64,000 nt of DNA, taken from NCBI GenBank assembly GCA_018287875.1, contig JAGVVL010000022.1, forward strand, positions 2,728,001 through 2,792,000, written 5' to 3'. The first letter of the stretch is position 1, and the number at the start of each line of letters is the position of its first letter. Below, in pieces: positions 1 through 14,500 of the stretch. Source of the stretch: Nigrospora sphaerica (lineage: Eukaryota; Ascomycota; Sordariomycetes; Amphisphaeriales; Apiosporaceae). A model generated the notes under the pieces. That model was given only the letters and a program-made list of their open reading frames with translations. It was not told the DNA's origin and made no database searches. A program made the translations under genes and the position numbers.

Positions 1-1021
1 TCACGAGACTGGATATGCAGGCCTCACGTAGGTATTTCCGATAGGCGCGCTTCAATATAGAGAAGGGACCAAGGTCTAGAGGCTAGAGGACATGCGATGT
101 ATATACCGGAAGGAAGTTCAACCAGACCCTGGCTTGGAAACAGCTTAACATGAAGTCCTCACTGCAATGTAAGGCGTCGCCATCTAGAATAAGGCGTCGC
201 CAATCCTCTAGATCCTCTGGAGCGGTCAAGGATAGGAATATCTGCCTTAACCAGCGTATGCCAATTGAATTGCTGGTCCAGCCGGCATCTGAGGCCTCAA
301 AATACCACTGGTTGAAGTCCTCCTCGTCTAGTTAGCATTCAAACCACTGCTGTTGGACCGACTTCCCCTTGAAAATGACGAGGGGAGGTAACGCTCTGCC
401 GGTCGCGGAGATGGCCTCAATTGACGTCGCCCACTCGCCAAGGCCGGGATCCATAGTGAAGACCTCGTTAAGGGTAGACGGACCGATGACTAGGGAACTA
501 TCTCCAAGCCCTATTTGGTAGCCGACCTCGTCTATATTCCAAGTGTTCTCAGGGAGGACCTTCGCCACGTCTGGCTGGACTAACCTAGAGAACTCCTCCA
601 GATTTTCTCGTGGGGCGCCGTTAACGCGCTAGAAGTCCATTGGCCTGGACCTCGTAATCTTTAACTGCGGCCAGCGCTTAAAGAACCGGTGATGCCAGCG
701 TCTGCCGAGGTGGTGGTCACTGCTAGTTTCTGCCACTGACGATTAAGCGTATACGCGAAAGCGGTTATACGGTATTGACCACCCTAGACGGGACTACGTG
801 AGGGCCTGATCTACTAGACGACGCTCTAACTCAATAGATAGGATCTGACGATGCTCCTGAGCATGCGCCTTCAGAGGCAAGTCGTTAAATCGCCTCGTGA
901 GGTAGTATCTAGAGACAGGATACTTCTTCGCAGTAGAACGGATACTTGCTCCGTCGACGACTTCTTTCAGCGCTACAGCCAGCTGCAGCGCTTCCATGAA
1001 ATAGATAGGCAGAAAGAGCAA
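1..1021 (-). pseudogene. Decayed pogo-type (DDE_1) transposase remnant, cut by the window edge
   Basis: Minus-strand fragments at 332-568 and 794-1021 match the intact transposase at 42907-44586. The first fragment carries the region around the first catalytic Asp (NIDEVGYQIGLGD, then LVIGP, TMDPG and LPPLVIFKG). The second carries the N-terminal helix-turn-helix. DNA from 1 to 330 still resembles the downstream part of that gene, but stops and frameshifts break every frame. The C-terminal end lies beyond the left edge. This is a dead relative of the intact element 42 kb away. No convincing TIR was found on its right side. Confidence 0.8.
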
Positions 1022-2560
1022 AAAACGACAATTCTATTGACCTAAACACTAAGACCTCACGATATCTGGTTGTTTATCTATTCCCTGTTGCTTATCACAT
1101 GCCATCTTGATCTTGGTGGTGAAACGGTGGCGCGTTTGATGGGGCGGCGTGTTGAAGGGGGTCAAAGCTTATGTGATAGACCCAGGACTGCGGGCCGGGC
1201 CCCGTGTGGCAATACATACAGTTCGGACATCAATACAACTTCAACTCTGGAGCTGTCCGTGTAAAGGAAACCGGGGCTGATGTAAGCAATATTATTGACC
1301 AGACGCAAACGTAGCGTCTACGTCTTAGCAACACGGGACAGTCAAAGCCATAGGATGTACTCAACCACGAAAAGCTTGTTAGGTGGCCGATTGCAGTCCG
1401 TTGGCGATGGTGCTACAATAGGGCATTCGACAGGAAAAGAAGCCTATTCTAATTAGCTCTTTATGACCTAGGAAAATGGCTGCTGTAAATTGATGGGAAA
1501 TGCAACAGCCGTACTGGATGCATTCTTAAGGCCTCTAAGAGAAATTTCTAATGGGCTGCGATTGATCACGCGGTATCCTGCCATCCTGCCGTCTTACTCT
1601 CACCGCTGTTTGGGGTTGTGCTGGCGTGAGCAATGTAAGGGTGGCGCCGGGAAGCTGCGGCCATGCCGTTCTATGCCGCATTGCCAGAGCCAGCTGACCA
1701 TAACCATACATGGGGTTGTCCCGTTCCTGGACAAAAGCCAGTCGACGGCCAGAGAAGACACACATGATATGCATAGTGCTGAAGGCAGTCGGCCAATCAG
1801 CCACGCGGATATCCATGTACCATGAGAATCGGTAAGCTGCTTACGACCACCCATGTCGATTCGGGGAGATTGGCTTTACGTAATAAACGATTTACGATCA
1901 AGCTGCAGCTGCGGGACGGGTCGAGCGGGGCCAGACTGAGCGTGTCGGACGGCTCGGTCCTTGGCAAGGAATGCATTCATACGTTGACGCCGGCTGGAAG
2001 ATCCAAGCCGAAGTAGGTTAGAATTTCGGACAATCGTGATGGGTGGGCTTTCGGCTTCTCACGATAGCCTGGTCCGACCTGATTTTAGGTAGACCTTCGT
2101 TCTTAGATCCAATGATGACGGTCGCCTATCAGCCCATCCTATACCGATAAGGAGACGAAGATGTATTGTAATCAATGAGCCAACCGAATGGACACCACTG
2201 GGAAGACCCGACATATAGCGTGGCTTTCTTTTGGTGACATGGGTTACGACAAGGCTCTATGCCGTAGGGGGCCACCGGAAGTTTCTTCTGGTGGTATAGC
2301 TGCCAGCACACCGAGTGGCAAGGAGGGAAAAGACTGCGGAGGACTGCCAGAAGGAATTCTAGCAATATGTAGACCAGCACGTCTAGTAGTGATCAAGGGA
2401 AAGAGCATGGCGGAAGGAGGAAGCCGCTCAGTAAACCGATAATAACTTGTCTAGGTCGGGCACATGAGAGCATCGATCGTAACTGAATGCTCATCGCCAC
2501 TTTCAAACAGCAAGCAGCAAATCCCGACAGAAGCGCTAATACTGATATTCAAGAACAACG
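1022..2560. other. Spacer and presumed 5' region of the NRPS gene
   Basis: No gene is supported here. Small open frames on both strands show no recognisable motif. An ATG at 2464 opens a 72-codon frame that overlaps the NRPS start in a different phase. If the leader is that long it would act as an overlapping upstream ORF. No promoter element can be assigned with confidence. Confidence 0.5.
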
Positions 2561-5500
2561 ATGAGCGAAGCACCACTCGCGACAACCGCCGCGATCCGGG
2601 CTGCCTGGCTGGCCATTGCCGGCAGCCCAAGCCCGAGCTGTTGTCTTCTCATGCACACAGAGGACGGATGCCACGGCGTTGAAGCGACCGAGGGCATACT
2701 GCCCGATCCAGGAGGCGACGATGTGGACCTCGTGTCGATAGCCGAGGACCTACTCGGGAAAGAGATCAACGACAACCCTGAGATCCAGGTGTTCCGGTCC
2801 AAGCTCTCCGGTCTGCAGAGCCACGGGTCGGCCGTCCTGCTTCTCCTTCCCGCTGGCCCGAAGGCGGAAACACCAACGACAGAGGTGCTTAGTATAGGAG
2901 AGAGTAGAGGGAAGACCGATGCGATAGACACTGGGCCCACGGGTTTAGCCTCTGGTGCCGAGACGAACTATCCCCTCGCTTTTCGCATCACCGAGGAGGC
3001 CGGCATAGTCCGTGTGCTGGTCCATCGGCGGGCCGATCCGTTTGAAGAAGGCGAGGCGGCCACGATGGCACGCCTCCTAGAAAAGACCATCAACGAACTC
3101 GGCGCAGCCGGCCCGGAACAAGGCCCTCCAGCCAGTGAGGAGGACCTGCGGCAGATCTGGGCCTGGAACGCCACGGTGCCCGAGACCGTCGAGGCCTGCG
3201 TGCACGACCTGTTCGCGGCGCGGGCGCGCGAGCAGCCGGACGCGCCGGCCGTCTGCGCGTGGGACGGCGAGCTGACGTACGGCCAGCTGGACGCGCTGTC
3301 GACGCGGCTGGCGCAGCACCTGGCCGGGCTCGGGGCCGGGCCGGGGACGATCGTGCCGCTGTGCTTCGAGAAGTCGATGTGGACGTCGGTGGCGATGCTC
3401 GGGGTGGGAAAGGCTGGGGCAGCTTTTGTTCTTCTCGACCCTTCTCAGCCCGAGAATCGACTGCTGTCCATTATTGAGCAGTGCCATGCCAACATGCTAT
3501 GCACATGGGAAGGCAACCAGAATCACTGGCGTGGTCTTCTGTCGTCCGTTACCGCTTTCGGCATTGGCCGAGATTGGCTTGAGTCACTGCGATCCAGCAT
3601 TGCACTTCCCCGATGTGGATCCCAGCAACCACTATACGTCTGTTTCACCTCTGGCAGTACCGGAACACCTAAAGGTGTCGTAATTCAGCATAAGAGCTTC
3701 TGCACGGCCTTGAGATACCAGGGAACAGCTCTGGGTTTTGGTCCCCACTCGAGGACCTTCGACTTTGCGTCGCCCAGCTTCGACGTGGCCATCCACAATG
3801 TCTTTGCGACGTTGTGCCTAGGCGGCTGTGTATGTGTGCCGTCGGAAGCAGACCGCAGGCAGGACGTCAACCTCGCGTTGCTAGCAACAAAGGCGACAGT
3901 TGCCAACCTAACACCATCAGTCGCCAGACTTCTCCGGCCCGAAGCAATAGCGGGGCTCCATACATTGATCTTACTAGGCGAAACTGTCAATGCGACCGAC
4001 CTGGAGCGATGGCCCGAGAGTCTTCGCATTCTCAATACCTATGGGCCGACGGAATGCACCACTCTAAGCACTATGAATGAGAATACGCAGTCTCTTATAG
4101 CCGCTCTAAGCATCGGCAGGGGCGCTGGCGTATGCACGTGGGTGGTAGATCCGAATGATCATACCAAGTTGGCTTCCGTAGGCTATGTCGGCGAGCTTCT
4201 GCTTGAAGGGCCGATTCTCGCCGATGGCTACCTAGGAAATGCGGCATTGACGAGAAAAGTATTCATTGAGGATTGCCCGTGGCTGGTTCGAGGGGGACCC
4301 GACGTGCCGGGCCGACGCAATCGACTATACCGTACGGGCGACCTTGTCCGGTACGACGCCGATGGACAGCTGCACTTCGTCGGCCGCAAGGACGATCAGG
4401 TCAAGATCCGCGGCCAGCGGGTCGAGCTCGGCGACGTCGAGCACCACTTGAAGCATTGTCTTATCGCATATCCGGACGTTGGTGTCGTGGCCGCGGCGAT
4501 CCATCCGGCGAAGAGTGAGACGAAGCTTTTGGTAGCTTTCCTGGCCCTAGGACTCGCAGATGGGGATCAGGTCGTACTCCAGAAGCTGATGAACAGCTTG
4601 GAGGCAAATATTGATGACCTGCTGCCAGCCCACATGGTCCCGAGCGCCTACATTCCCCTGGACCACCTCCCGATGACGGCGACGGGAAAGACGGACCGCC
4701 GACGCCTGCGCGAGATGGGCGCCGCCATGACGCTCGAGCAGCTGGCCGCCCTCAACCTGGCCCGGTCGCGAGGGGGCACCCGGACGGCGCCGGCGACGGA
4801 GGCGGAGCGGCAGCTGCAGCAGCTGTGGGCGGATGTGCTGGGGATTGGGCCGGACTCGATCGCGGCCGAGGACAGCTTCCTGCGCATCGGCGGCGACTCG
4901 GTCGCGGCCATGCGGCTGGTGGGGCGGGCGCGCGAGCAGGGCCTGTCGCTGACGGTGGCGGACGTCTTCCAGCATCCGCGTCTGAGCGATCTGGCCCGGA
5001 CAATGGTCGTCGCAGAATCCGCCATCGAGCTGGTCAAGCCTTTCTCCCTTCTGAAGCCCGATGTGTCGGTAGAGACAGTCTGCCAACAGGCGGCGGAGCG
5101 GTGCGGGCTGACGGCCGACCAGATCCAGGACGTGTTCCCGTGCACACCGCTCCAGGAGGGCCTGCTGGCGATGACGGCCAAGAGGGCGGGCGACTACGTG
5201 GAGCGTAACATCCTTAGGCTGCGGGACGAGGTGGACGTTAAGCAGCTCGCCCAGGCGTGGGACAAGCTAGTGGCAGCGAACGACATCCTCCGGACACGGA
5301 TTGTTGACCTCCCCGGCCAAGGGCTCGTCCAGGTGGTCTCGAACATTGCGGTTACTTGCGGCGTCCACGACGACATCGGGGAGTACATACAGGTCGACCA
5401 AGCGCAAGGAGCAGGACTGGGTGAGGTGCTGAACCGAGCCGCCGTGGTTATTGATGGTAAGACGGGCGCTCGCTACCTGGTCTGGACGCTCCACCACGCG

Positions 5501-8500
5501 CTGTACGACGGCTGGTCGATGCCGCTCCTCCTGGAACAGCTAGCGGACGCGTACAAGGGAAACGCCACTTCTGGTGTCGTGCCCTTCCAGCGTTTTGTCA
5601 AATACATGTCGAATAAGGACCCAGAGGCCACGAACCAGCACTGGCAGTCGCAGCTCGCCGACTGTGAGGCCGTGTCGTTCCCTGCTCTGCCGTCGTCCAC
5701 GCACCAGCCGCTGGCCGACCAGTCGCTGCAACATGCTATTACCGACCTTCAGTGGCCTCAGACGGGCATCACACCATCAACACTGCTCCGGGCAGCATGG
5801 GCAATCGTTGTTAGCCGGCAGACCAGCTCGGATGACGTCGCGTTTGGAGTCGTCAGCAACGGGCGGCAGGCGCCGGTGGCGGGGATCGAGCGGATGACCG
5901 GGCCGACGATTGCGACGGTGCCAGTGCGAGTCCGACTCGACAGCGGCGCAACAACTTCTGAGCTGCTCTCTCAGGTTCAGTCGCAAGCCATGGGGATGGT
6001 GGCTCACGAGCAGTTTGGGCTGTCCAGGATCCTGAGGCTCGGGCCCGGTGCGGAGCAGGCATGCCGGTTCCAGTCGCTGCTTGTCGTCCAGCCTAAGGAA
6101 GAAATCGCTACGACCAAAGGGTCTCTCTTGTTTCACCACAACGATGAGTCAGGCGAGGCACCGGGTCAAGATGATGGCCTTAGGCAGTTCAACACGTACG
6201 CCCTCATGGCAGTGTGTCATCTCCGAGACAACGGCATGGACGTCGAGCTGAGCTACGACGCGACCGTCGTCCCACCGGCCATGGCCAGCCGCCTGGTTCA
6301 GCAGTTCGAGCAGGTGCTCCGCCAACTGTGCCAGCCCAGCGTGTCCGACACGCGCGTGGCAGACATCGAGACAGTCAGCGAGGCGGACCTGCGGCAGATC
6401 TGGGCCTGGAACGCCACGGTGCCCGAGACCGTCGAGGCCTGCGTGCACGACCTGTTCGCGGCGCGGGCGCGCGAGCAGCCGGACGCGCCGGCCGTCTGCG
6501 CGTGGGACGGCGAGCTGACGTACGGCGAACTGGACGCGCTGTCGACGCGGCTGGCGCAGCACCTGGCCGGGCTCGGGGCCGGGCCGGGGACGATCGTGCC
6601 GCTGTGCTTCGAGAAGTCGATGTGGACGTCGGTGGCGATGCTCGGGGTGATGAAGGCCGGGGCGGCGTCGGTGGCGCTGGACACGACGCTGCCCGTGGGC
6701 CGGCTCCGGACCATTGTGGAGCAGGCGCTGTCAAATTCCCGGCGGCAGATTGTTGTGTCGTCGGTCGCCAACCGCGGGCTTGCTAGCGAGCTGGCCAGCT
6801 CAGCCGACAGGATTGCCTCTGTGGTTGTCGCTGCCGAAATCACGCAGGGCCACTATGTACCGGACGCCAAGGGAGCTGCAATTGCGCGGGCTACCCCCCA
6901 GGACATGCTCTACGTCGTCTTCACGTCCGGCAGCACGGGCACGCCGAAGGGAGCCATCATCACGCACGTCAACTTCAGCAGCGCTATCCGTCATCAGCAG
7001 ACCTGCCTGGGCTTTCACTCGGGTTCTCGCATCTTCGACTATGTCTCATACGCTTTTGATGTGTCGTGGTCCAACATTCTGCACACCCTTACGGCTGGTG
7101 GCTGCTTGTGTGTTCCTAGCGATGAGGACAGGCTTGGCCGGATTACCGAGTCAATCCGGGACCTTAGGGTAACCTACCTTCATTTAACGCCCACAGTCGC
7201 CCAGCTCATCCCGGCCAGGGACGTGCCCGGTGTGAAAACGATCGCGTTCATTGGCGAGAAACTGGCAGCTACCGTTGCCTCCTCGTGGCAGGACATTGAC
7301 ATGGTCCTCAACACCTACGGACCAGCGGAATGTACAGTTACCAGCACCGCGTTTCAAGTCCAGGAGGGCGTTCAAGAAGATCCCGCGATTGGACAAGGGT
7401 GCGGGGCGGTGCCGTGGGTTGTGCAGCCCGACGGCAAGGCTTTGGCGTCGATTGGGCAGGTGGGCGAGCTCTGGGTTGAGGGGCCGCTCGTGGGGCAAGG
7501 CTACCTAGCCGACATGGAGAAGACGACAGCCTCTTTCATCCGCGATCCAGCATGGTTAACCAAGGGGGGCCCCGGCTCCCCCGGCCGCCACGGACGGTTG
7601 TACCGCACGGGAGACCTTGCCAAGTACAGCCCGGAGGGTCTGCTGCACTTTATCGGCCGCAAGGACGACCAGGTCAAGATCCACGGCCAGCGGGTCGAGC
7701 TCGGCGACGTTGAGCACCACCTGAAGAAGTGTCTCGCTGCGCATTCAGACATTAGCGTGGCCGCGGAGGCGATCCAGCCGGCCGAGAGTGAGACAAAGCT
7801 CCTAGTGGCCTTCCTGGCCCTGGGAGCCGCAGCCATGGATGATGCCGCACTGGCGGGATTGACAAGCAAGATCGAGGCGAGCCTCGGCGACCGGCTACCG
7901 GCCCACATGGTGCCAAATGCCTACATTCCCCTGGACCGCATCCCGACGACGGCGACGGGCAAGACGGACCGCCGACGCCTGCGCGAGATGGGCGCCGCCA
8001 TGACGCTCGAGCAGCTGGCCGCCCTCCACCCGGCCCGGTCGCGAGGGGGCACCCGGACGGCGCCAGCGACGGAGGTGGAGCGGCAGCTGCAGCAGCTGTG
8101 GGCGGGGGTGCTGGGGATCGGAGCGGACTCGATCGCGGCCGAGGACAGCTTCCTGCGCATCGGCGGCGACTCGGTCGCGGCCATGCGGCTGGTGGGGCGG
8201 GCGCGCGAGCAGGGCCTGGCGCTGACGGTGGCAGACATCTTCCAACACCCGCGCCTAAGCGACCTGGCCCTCACGATGACGGCCGAAGCTTCCGTCGTCG
8301 AGTCGATCCAGCCCTTCTCCCTTCTAAAGCCCGATGTGTCGGTAGAGACAGTCTGCCAGCAGGCGGCGGAGCGGTGCGGCTTAGCGGCGGACCAGATCCA
8401 GGACGTGTTCCCGTGCACGCCGCTCCAGGAGGGCCTGCTGGCGATGACGGCCAAGCGGGCGGGCGACTACGTGGCACGTAACATCCTTCGGCTGCGGGAC

Positions 8501-11500
8501 GAGGTCGACGTTGAGCGGCTCGCCCAGGCGTGGGACAAGCTGGTGGCAGCGAACGACATCCTTCGGACACGGATTGTTGACCTCCCCGGCCAAGGGCTCG
8601 TCCAGGTGGTTTCCAACACTGCGGTTGCGGACACTGCGGTTGCTTGCTGCGTCCACGACGACATCGAGAAGTACATACAGGTCGACCAAGCGCAAGGAGC
8701 AGGACTGGGTGAGCTGCTGAACCGAGCCGCTGTGGTTGTTGATAGTAAAACGGGCGCTCGCTACCTGGTCTGGACGCTCCACCACGCGCTGTACGACGGC
8801 TGGTCGATGCCGCTCCTCCTGGAACAGCTGGAGAACGAGTACGCAGGACGTGGCAGCGCAGGTGCCGTGCCCTTTCAGGGACTGGTCCAGTATATATCCG
8901 CTCTGGACTCCGGGGCCACAACCCAGTACTGGCAGTCGCAGCTCGCCGACTGTGCGGCCGTGCCGTTCCCGGCTCTGCCGTCGTCCTTGCACCAGCCACG
9001 GGCGGATCAGTCGCTTCAACACGCCACCACCAGCCTTCGATGGCCTCAGACCGGCCTCACGCCATCGACACTACTCCGGGCCGCATGGGCAATCGTTGTC
9101 AGCCGGCAGACCAGCTTGGATGACGTCGCGTTTGGAGTCGTCAGCAACGGGCGGCAGGCGCCGGTGGCGGGGATCGAGCGGATGACCGGGCCGACGATTG
9201 CGACGGTGCCAGTGCGAGTCCGACTCGACAGCGGCGCAACAACTTCTGAGCTGCTCTCTCAGGTTCAGTCGCAAGCCATGGGGATGGTGGCTCACGAGCA
9301 GTTTGGGCTGTCCAGGATCCGGAGGTTCGGGCCGGGCGCGGAGCAGGCATGCCGGTTCCAGTCGCTGCTTGTCGTCCAGCCCAAGGAAGAAGTCGCTACG
9401 AGCCAAGACTCTCTCTTATTTCACCGGAATGACAAATCAGGCGAGGCATCGGCTCAAGACGATGGCCTTGGGCAGTTCAACACGTACGCCCTCATGGTAG
9501 TGTGTCATCTCCGAGACAACGGCATGGACGTCGAGCTGAGCTACGACGCGACCGTCGTCCCACCGGCCATGGCCAGCCGCCTGGTTCAGCAGTTCGAGCA
9601 GGTGCTCCGCCAACTGTGCCAGCCCGGCGTGTCCGACACGCGCGTGGCAGACATCGAGACAGTCAGCGAGGCGGACCTGCGGCAGATCTGGGCCTGGAAC
9701 GCCACGGTGCCCGAGACCGTCGAGGCCTGCGTGCACGACCTGTTCGCGGCGCGGGCGCGCGAGCAGCCGGACGCGCCGGCCGTCTGCGCGTGGGACGGCG
9801 AGCTGACGTACGGCGAACTGGACGCGCTGTCGACGCGGCTGGCGCAGCACCTGGCCGGGCTCGGGGCCGGGCCGGGGACGATCGTGCCGCTGTGCTTCGA
9901 GAAGTCGATGTGGACGTCGGTGGCGATGCTCGGGGTGATGAAGGCCGGGGCGGCGTCGGTGGCGCTGGACGCGACGCAGCCGGTGGCACGGCTGCGGACG
10001 ATTGTGGAGCAGGTGCTATCCAACTCTCGGCGGCCGCTGATCGTATCGTCGGTGGCCAACTATGGACTTGCAAACGAGCTAGCCTGCTCAGCCGATGAGA
10101 TCGCTTCAGTAACTGTTGCTGCTGAAGTCACGCAGGAGAATTTTATGGGAGATGCCAACACGATCGACCTTCCCCCGGTCAATCCCCGGGATATACTTTA
10201 CGTCGTCTTCACATCCGGCAGCACAGGCACTCCTAAGGGTGCCATCATCACACATTCTAACGCTAGCAGTGCTATAAGGCACCAAGTGTCAGTTCGTGGG
10301 ATAGGCTCGACATCTCGTGTCTTCGATTTCGCGTCGTATGCGTTCGACGCCGCATGGCTGAACGTACTTTTAACGCTTACTATCGGCGGGTGCCTCTGTG
10401 TGCCAAGTGAGCAAGCGAGACGGAACAATATTGCAGCCGCGATCAATGAAACGAAAGCGAGCTACGTCGATTTAACACCAACTGTTGCCCGATTGTTGGA
10501 GTTACGTGAAGTTCCAAGTCTGAAGTCTATAACACTTGCTGGTGAACCGGTCAAGCCCACGGATACCAGAAGATGGAAAGGGCTTCCATCGATCATGGTT
10601 GCATATGGTCCAGCAGAGTGTACAATCTGCAGCACCATCGATTCTGCTTCAGCACAGCGCCCTGGAAACCCCAGCATTGGTCGTGGATATGGAACAGTGG
10701 CCTGGATTGTTAGAAAAGATGGTCGGAATCTTGCTTCCATTGGCGAGACCGGCGAGCTCTGGATCGAAGGGCCGCTAGTCGGTCGAGGTTATCTAGCCGA
10801 CGCGGAGAAAACGGCATCTACGTTCATCGAAAATCCTAATTGGCTGATCACGGGGGGGCCTAATATCCCGGGCCGACGTGGACGGCTTTATCGCACGGGC
10901 GACCTTGTCAGGTGTGATTCAGACGGACTTTTATATTTCGTCGGGCGTAGCGACGACCAAGTCAAGATCCACGGCCAACGAGTCGAGCTCGGAGATGTCG
11001 ACCACCACCTGAAGGACTGCCTTGTTGCCGAGCCTAAGTTTTCTGTGGTGGCGGATGTGATCGAGCCGGCCAACAGCGAGATGAAGCTGCTGGTGGCCTT
11101 CCTGGGCATGGGAGCCGCAGCCACGGATGCCACTGTAGTGGCAGGGCTGATAGGTGACATCAAGACGAGCCTTAGGGACCGGCTACCGGCCCACATGGTG
11201 CCAAGTGCCTACATTCCCCTGGACCGCATCCCGATGACGGCGACGGGAAAGACGGACCGCCGACGCCTGCGCGAGATGGGCGCCGCCATGACGCTCGAGC
11301 AGCTGGCCGCCGTCAACCCGGCCCGGTCGCAAGGGGACACCCGGACGGCGCCGGCGACGGAGGCGGAGCGGCAGCTGCAGCAGCTGTGGGCGGGGGTGCT
11401 GGGGATCGGGCCAGACTCGATCGCGGCCGAGGACAGCTTCCTGCGCATCGGCGGCGACTCGGTCGCGGCCATGCGGCTGGTGGGGCGGGCGCGCGAGCAG

Positions 11501-14500
11501 GGCCTGTCGCTGACGGTGGCGGACGTCTTCCGGCATCCGCGTCTGAGCGATCTGGCCCGGACAATGGTCTTCGCAGAATCCGCCATCGAGCTGGTCAAGC
11601 CTTTCTCCCTTCTGAAGCCCAATGTGTCGGTAGAGACAGTCTGCGGGCAGGCGGCGGAGCGGTGTGGCTTAGCGGCCGACCAGATCCAGGACGTGTTCCC
11701 GTGCACACCGCTTCAGGAGGGCCTGCTGGCGATGACGGCCAAGCGGGCGGGTGATTACCTGGCGCGTAATGTCCTTCGACTGCGTGAGGATGTCAACATC
11801 GAGCGGCTCGCCCAGGCGTGGGACAAGCTAGTGGCAGCGAACGACATTCTCCGGACACGGATTGTTGACCTTTCCGGGCAAGGGCTCGTCCAGGTGGTCT
11901 CGAACATTGCGGTTACTTGCGGCGTCCACGACGACATCGGGAAGTACATACAGGTCGACCAAGCGCAAGGAGCAGGACTGGGTGAGGTGCTGAACCGAGC
12001 CGCCGTGGTTATCGATGGTAAGACGGGCGCTCGCTACCTGGTCTGGACGCTCCACCACGCGCTGTACGACGGCTGGTCGATGCCGCTCCTCCTGGAGCAA
12101 CTAGAGGACGAGTACGCGGGCAATGCCGGTGGTGATGTTATGCCCTTCCAAGGGTTTGTTAAGTACATGTCCGATCTGGACTCGGGAGTCATGACTCAGT
12201 ACTGGGAGTTACAGCTCGCCGAGTGCGAGGCCACGCCGTTCCCTGCTCTTCCATCGTCCTCACACCAACCACAGGCGGACCAGTCGTTGCACCACCGCAT
12301 CAGAGATCTCCAGTGGCTCCAGGGTACAACGCCGTCCGCCCTCCTTCGGGCCGCATGGGCGATCGTCGTCAGCCGCCAGACCGGCTCCGACGACGTCGCG
12401 TTCGGGGTCGTCAGCAACGGGAGGCAAGCGCCGGTGGCGGGAATCGACCGGATGACGGGACCCACGATTGCGACGGTGCCTGTTCGTATTCGACTTGAGA
12501 GCGGCGCAACAACCGCGGAGCTGCTCTCGCAGGTCCAGTCGCAGGCGATGGGCATGGTGCCGCATGAGCAGTATGGGCTTTCCAGCATTCGGAGGCTCGG
12601 GCTGGGCGCGGAGCAGGCGTGTCAGTTCCAGTCGCTACTGGTCGTCCAACCTAAGGAAGAAGCGGCTACTGAGAAGCAGTCTTCTCTGTTTCTGCCGAAC
12701 GACGGCCTGGGCGAGGCGCCTATTCCAGATGCCGGTCTTAGCCAGTTCAACACGTACGCCGTGATGGTACTGTGCCAGCTCGGTGACGAGGGTGTGGACG
12801 TCGAGCTGAGCTACGACGCGGCAGCGGTGCCACCGGCCATGGCTAGTCGTCTGGCCCAGCAGTTCGAGCAGGTTCTCCGTCAGCTGTGCCGACCCGATCT
12901 ATCCAGCCGGCACGTCGACGAGATCGAGACGGTCAGCGAGGCAGACCTGCGGCAGATCTGGGCCTGGAACGCCACGGTGCCCGAGACCGTCGACGCCTGC
13001 GTGCACGACCTGTTCGCGGCGCGGGCGCGCGAGCAGCCGGACGCGCCGGCCGTCTGCGCGTGGGACGGCGAGCTGACGTACGGCCAGCTGGACGCGCTGT
13101 CGACGCGGCTGGCGCAGCACCTGGCCGGGCTCGGGGCCGGGCCGGGGACGATCGTGCCGCTGTGCTTCGAGAAGTCGATGTGGACGTCGGTGGCGATGCT
13201 CGGGGTGATGAAGGCCGGGGCGGCGTCGGTGGCGCTGGACACGACGCAGCCGGCGGCACGGCTGCGGACGATTGTGCAGCAGGTGCTATCCAACTCTCGG
13301 CGGCGGCTGATCGTATCGTCGGTTGCCAATAGTGTCCTGGCAGGCGAACTAGCCATCTCGGTTGACGGGGTGGTCCCCGTGGTTGTCACCGCAGAAGCTA
13401 TCCGGGAGGAAGAAATAATGCCCGATGCTGGCGGGCTCCTATCCGTCCATATCACACCGCAGGATATTCTCTGCGTGGTCTTCACGTCTGGCAGTACAGG
13501 CACGCCCAAAGGTGCCATTCTCACCCATGCCAACTTCAGCAGTGCTATAAAGCGCCAACTGGACTTCCCTCTTATTACTAGCAACTCCCGCGTGTTCGAC
13601 TTTGCTTCATATGCCTTCGACGCAGCATGGCATAACACTCTGTGCCCACTTACATTAGGCGGGACGACTTGCGTGCCGAACCAGGAGGAACGCATGACAA
13701 ACCTTTCTGGAGCTATCAGTCGTCTTGCTGCTAACTACATTCTGCTCCCACCCAGTGCCGCCCGACTGCTCAACCCTACAGATATCACTTGCCTGGAAAC
13801 AGTCGTCTTCGGTGGGGAAACAGTATTGGCGAGCGATGTAGAAGCCTGGGAAAAGAAAGCCAATATCTTCATTGCCTACGGTCCTGCAGAGTGTACGGTC
13901 ATCTCCACTGTGCAGAGACTAGACACAAGAATACGAGTCAACCCCGGCATCGGCCGTGCAAGTGGAACAGTTGTATGGGTTGTCCAGCCCGACGGTAAAG
14001 ATCTGGTGTCTATTGGTGAGGTAGGCGAGCTCTGGATTGAAGGGCCGCTAGTAGGCCAGGGCTATCTGGGTGATGCTGAGAAGACGGCAGCTTCTTTCGT
14101 TGAGAATCCTGCGTGGCTGGTCCAGGGAAATCTGTGTACACCAGGGCGACAGGGCCGGCTGTACCGCACAGGCGACCTTGTCCGGTACGACGCGGACGGA
14201 TTGCTGCACTTTATCGGCCGTAAGGACGACCAAGTCAAGATTCGCGGCCAGCGCGTCGAGCTCGGCGACGTCGAGCACCACTTGAAGCAGTGTCTTGCTG
14301 CGAATCCGGACATAAGCGTGGTCGCAGAGGTGGTCCAGCCGGCCGAGAGCGAGATGAAGCTGCTGGTGGCCTTCCTGGCTCTGGGAGCCGCAGACACAAA
14401 CGAGACTACACTGGCACAACTGACGGACCAAATCGAGGCAAAGCTCGGCGACCGGCTGCCGGCCCACATGGTGCCGGGCGCGTACATTCCCCTGGACCGC

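Noticed and set aside
1490..1854. Overlapping ORFs on both strands upstream of the NRPS as possible small cluster genes
   Set aside because: Low-complexity translations without motif, signal peptide or splice signals, and both strands open equally.
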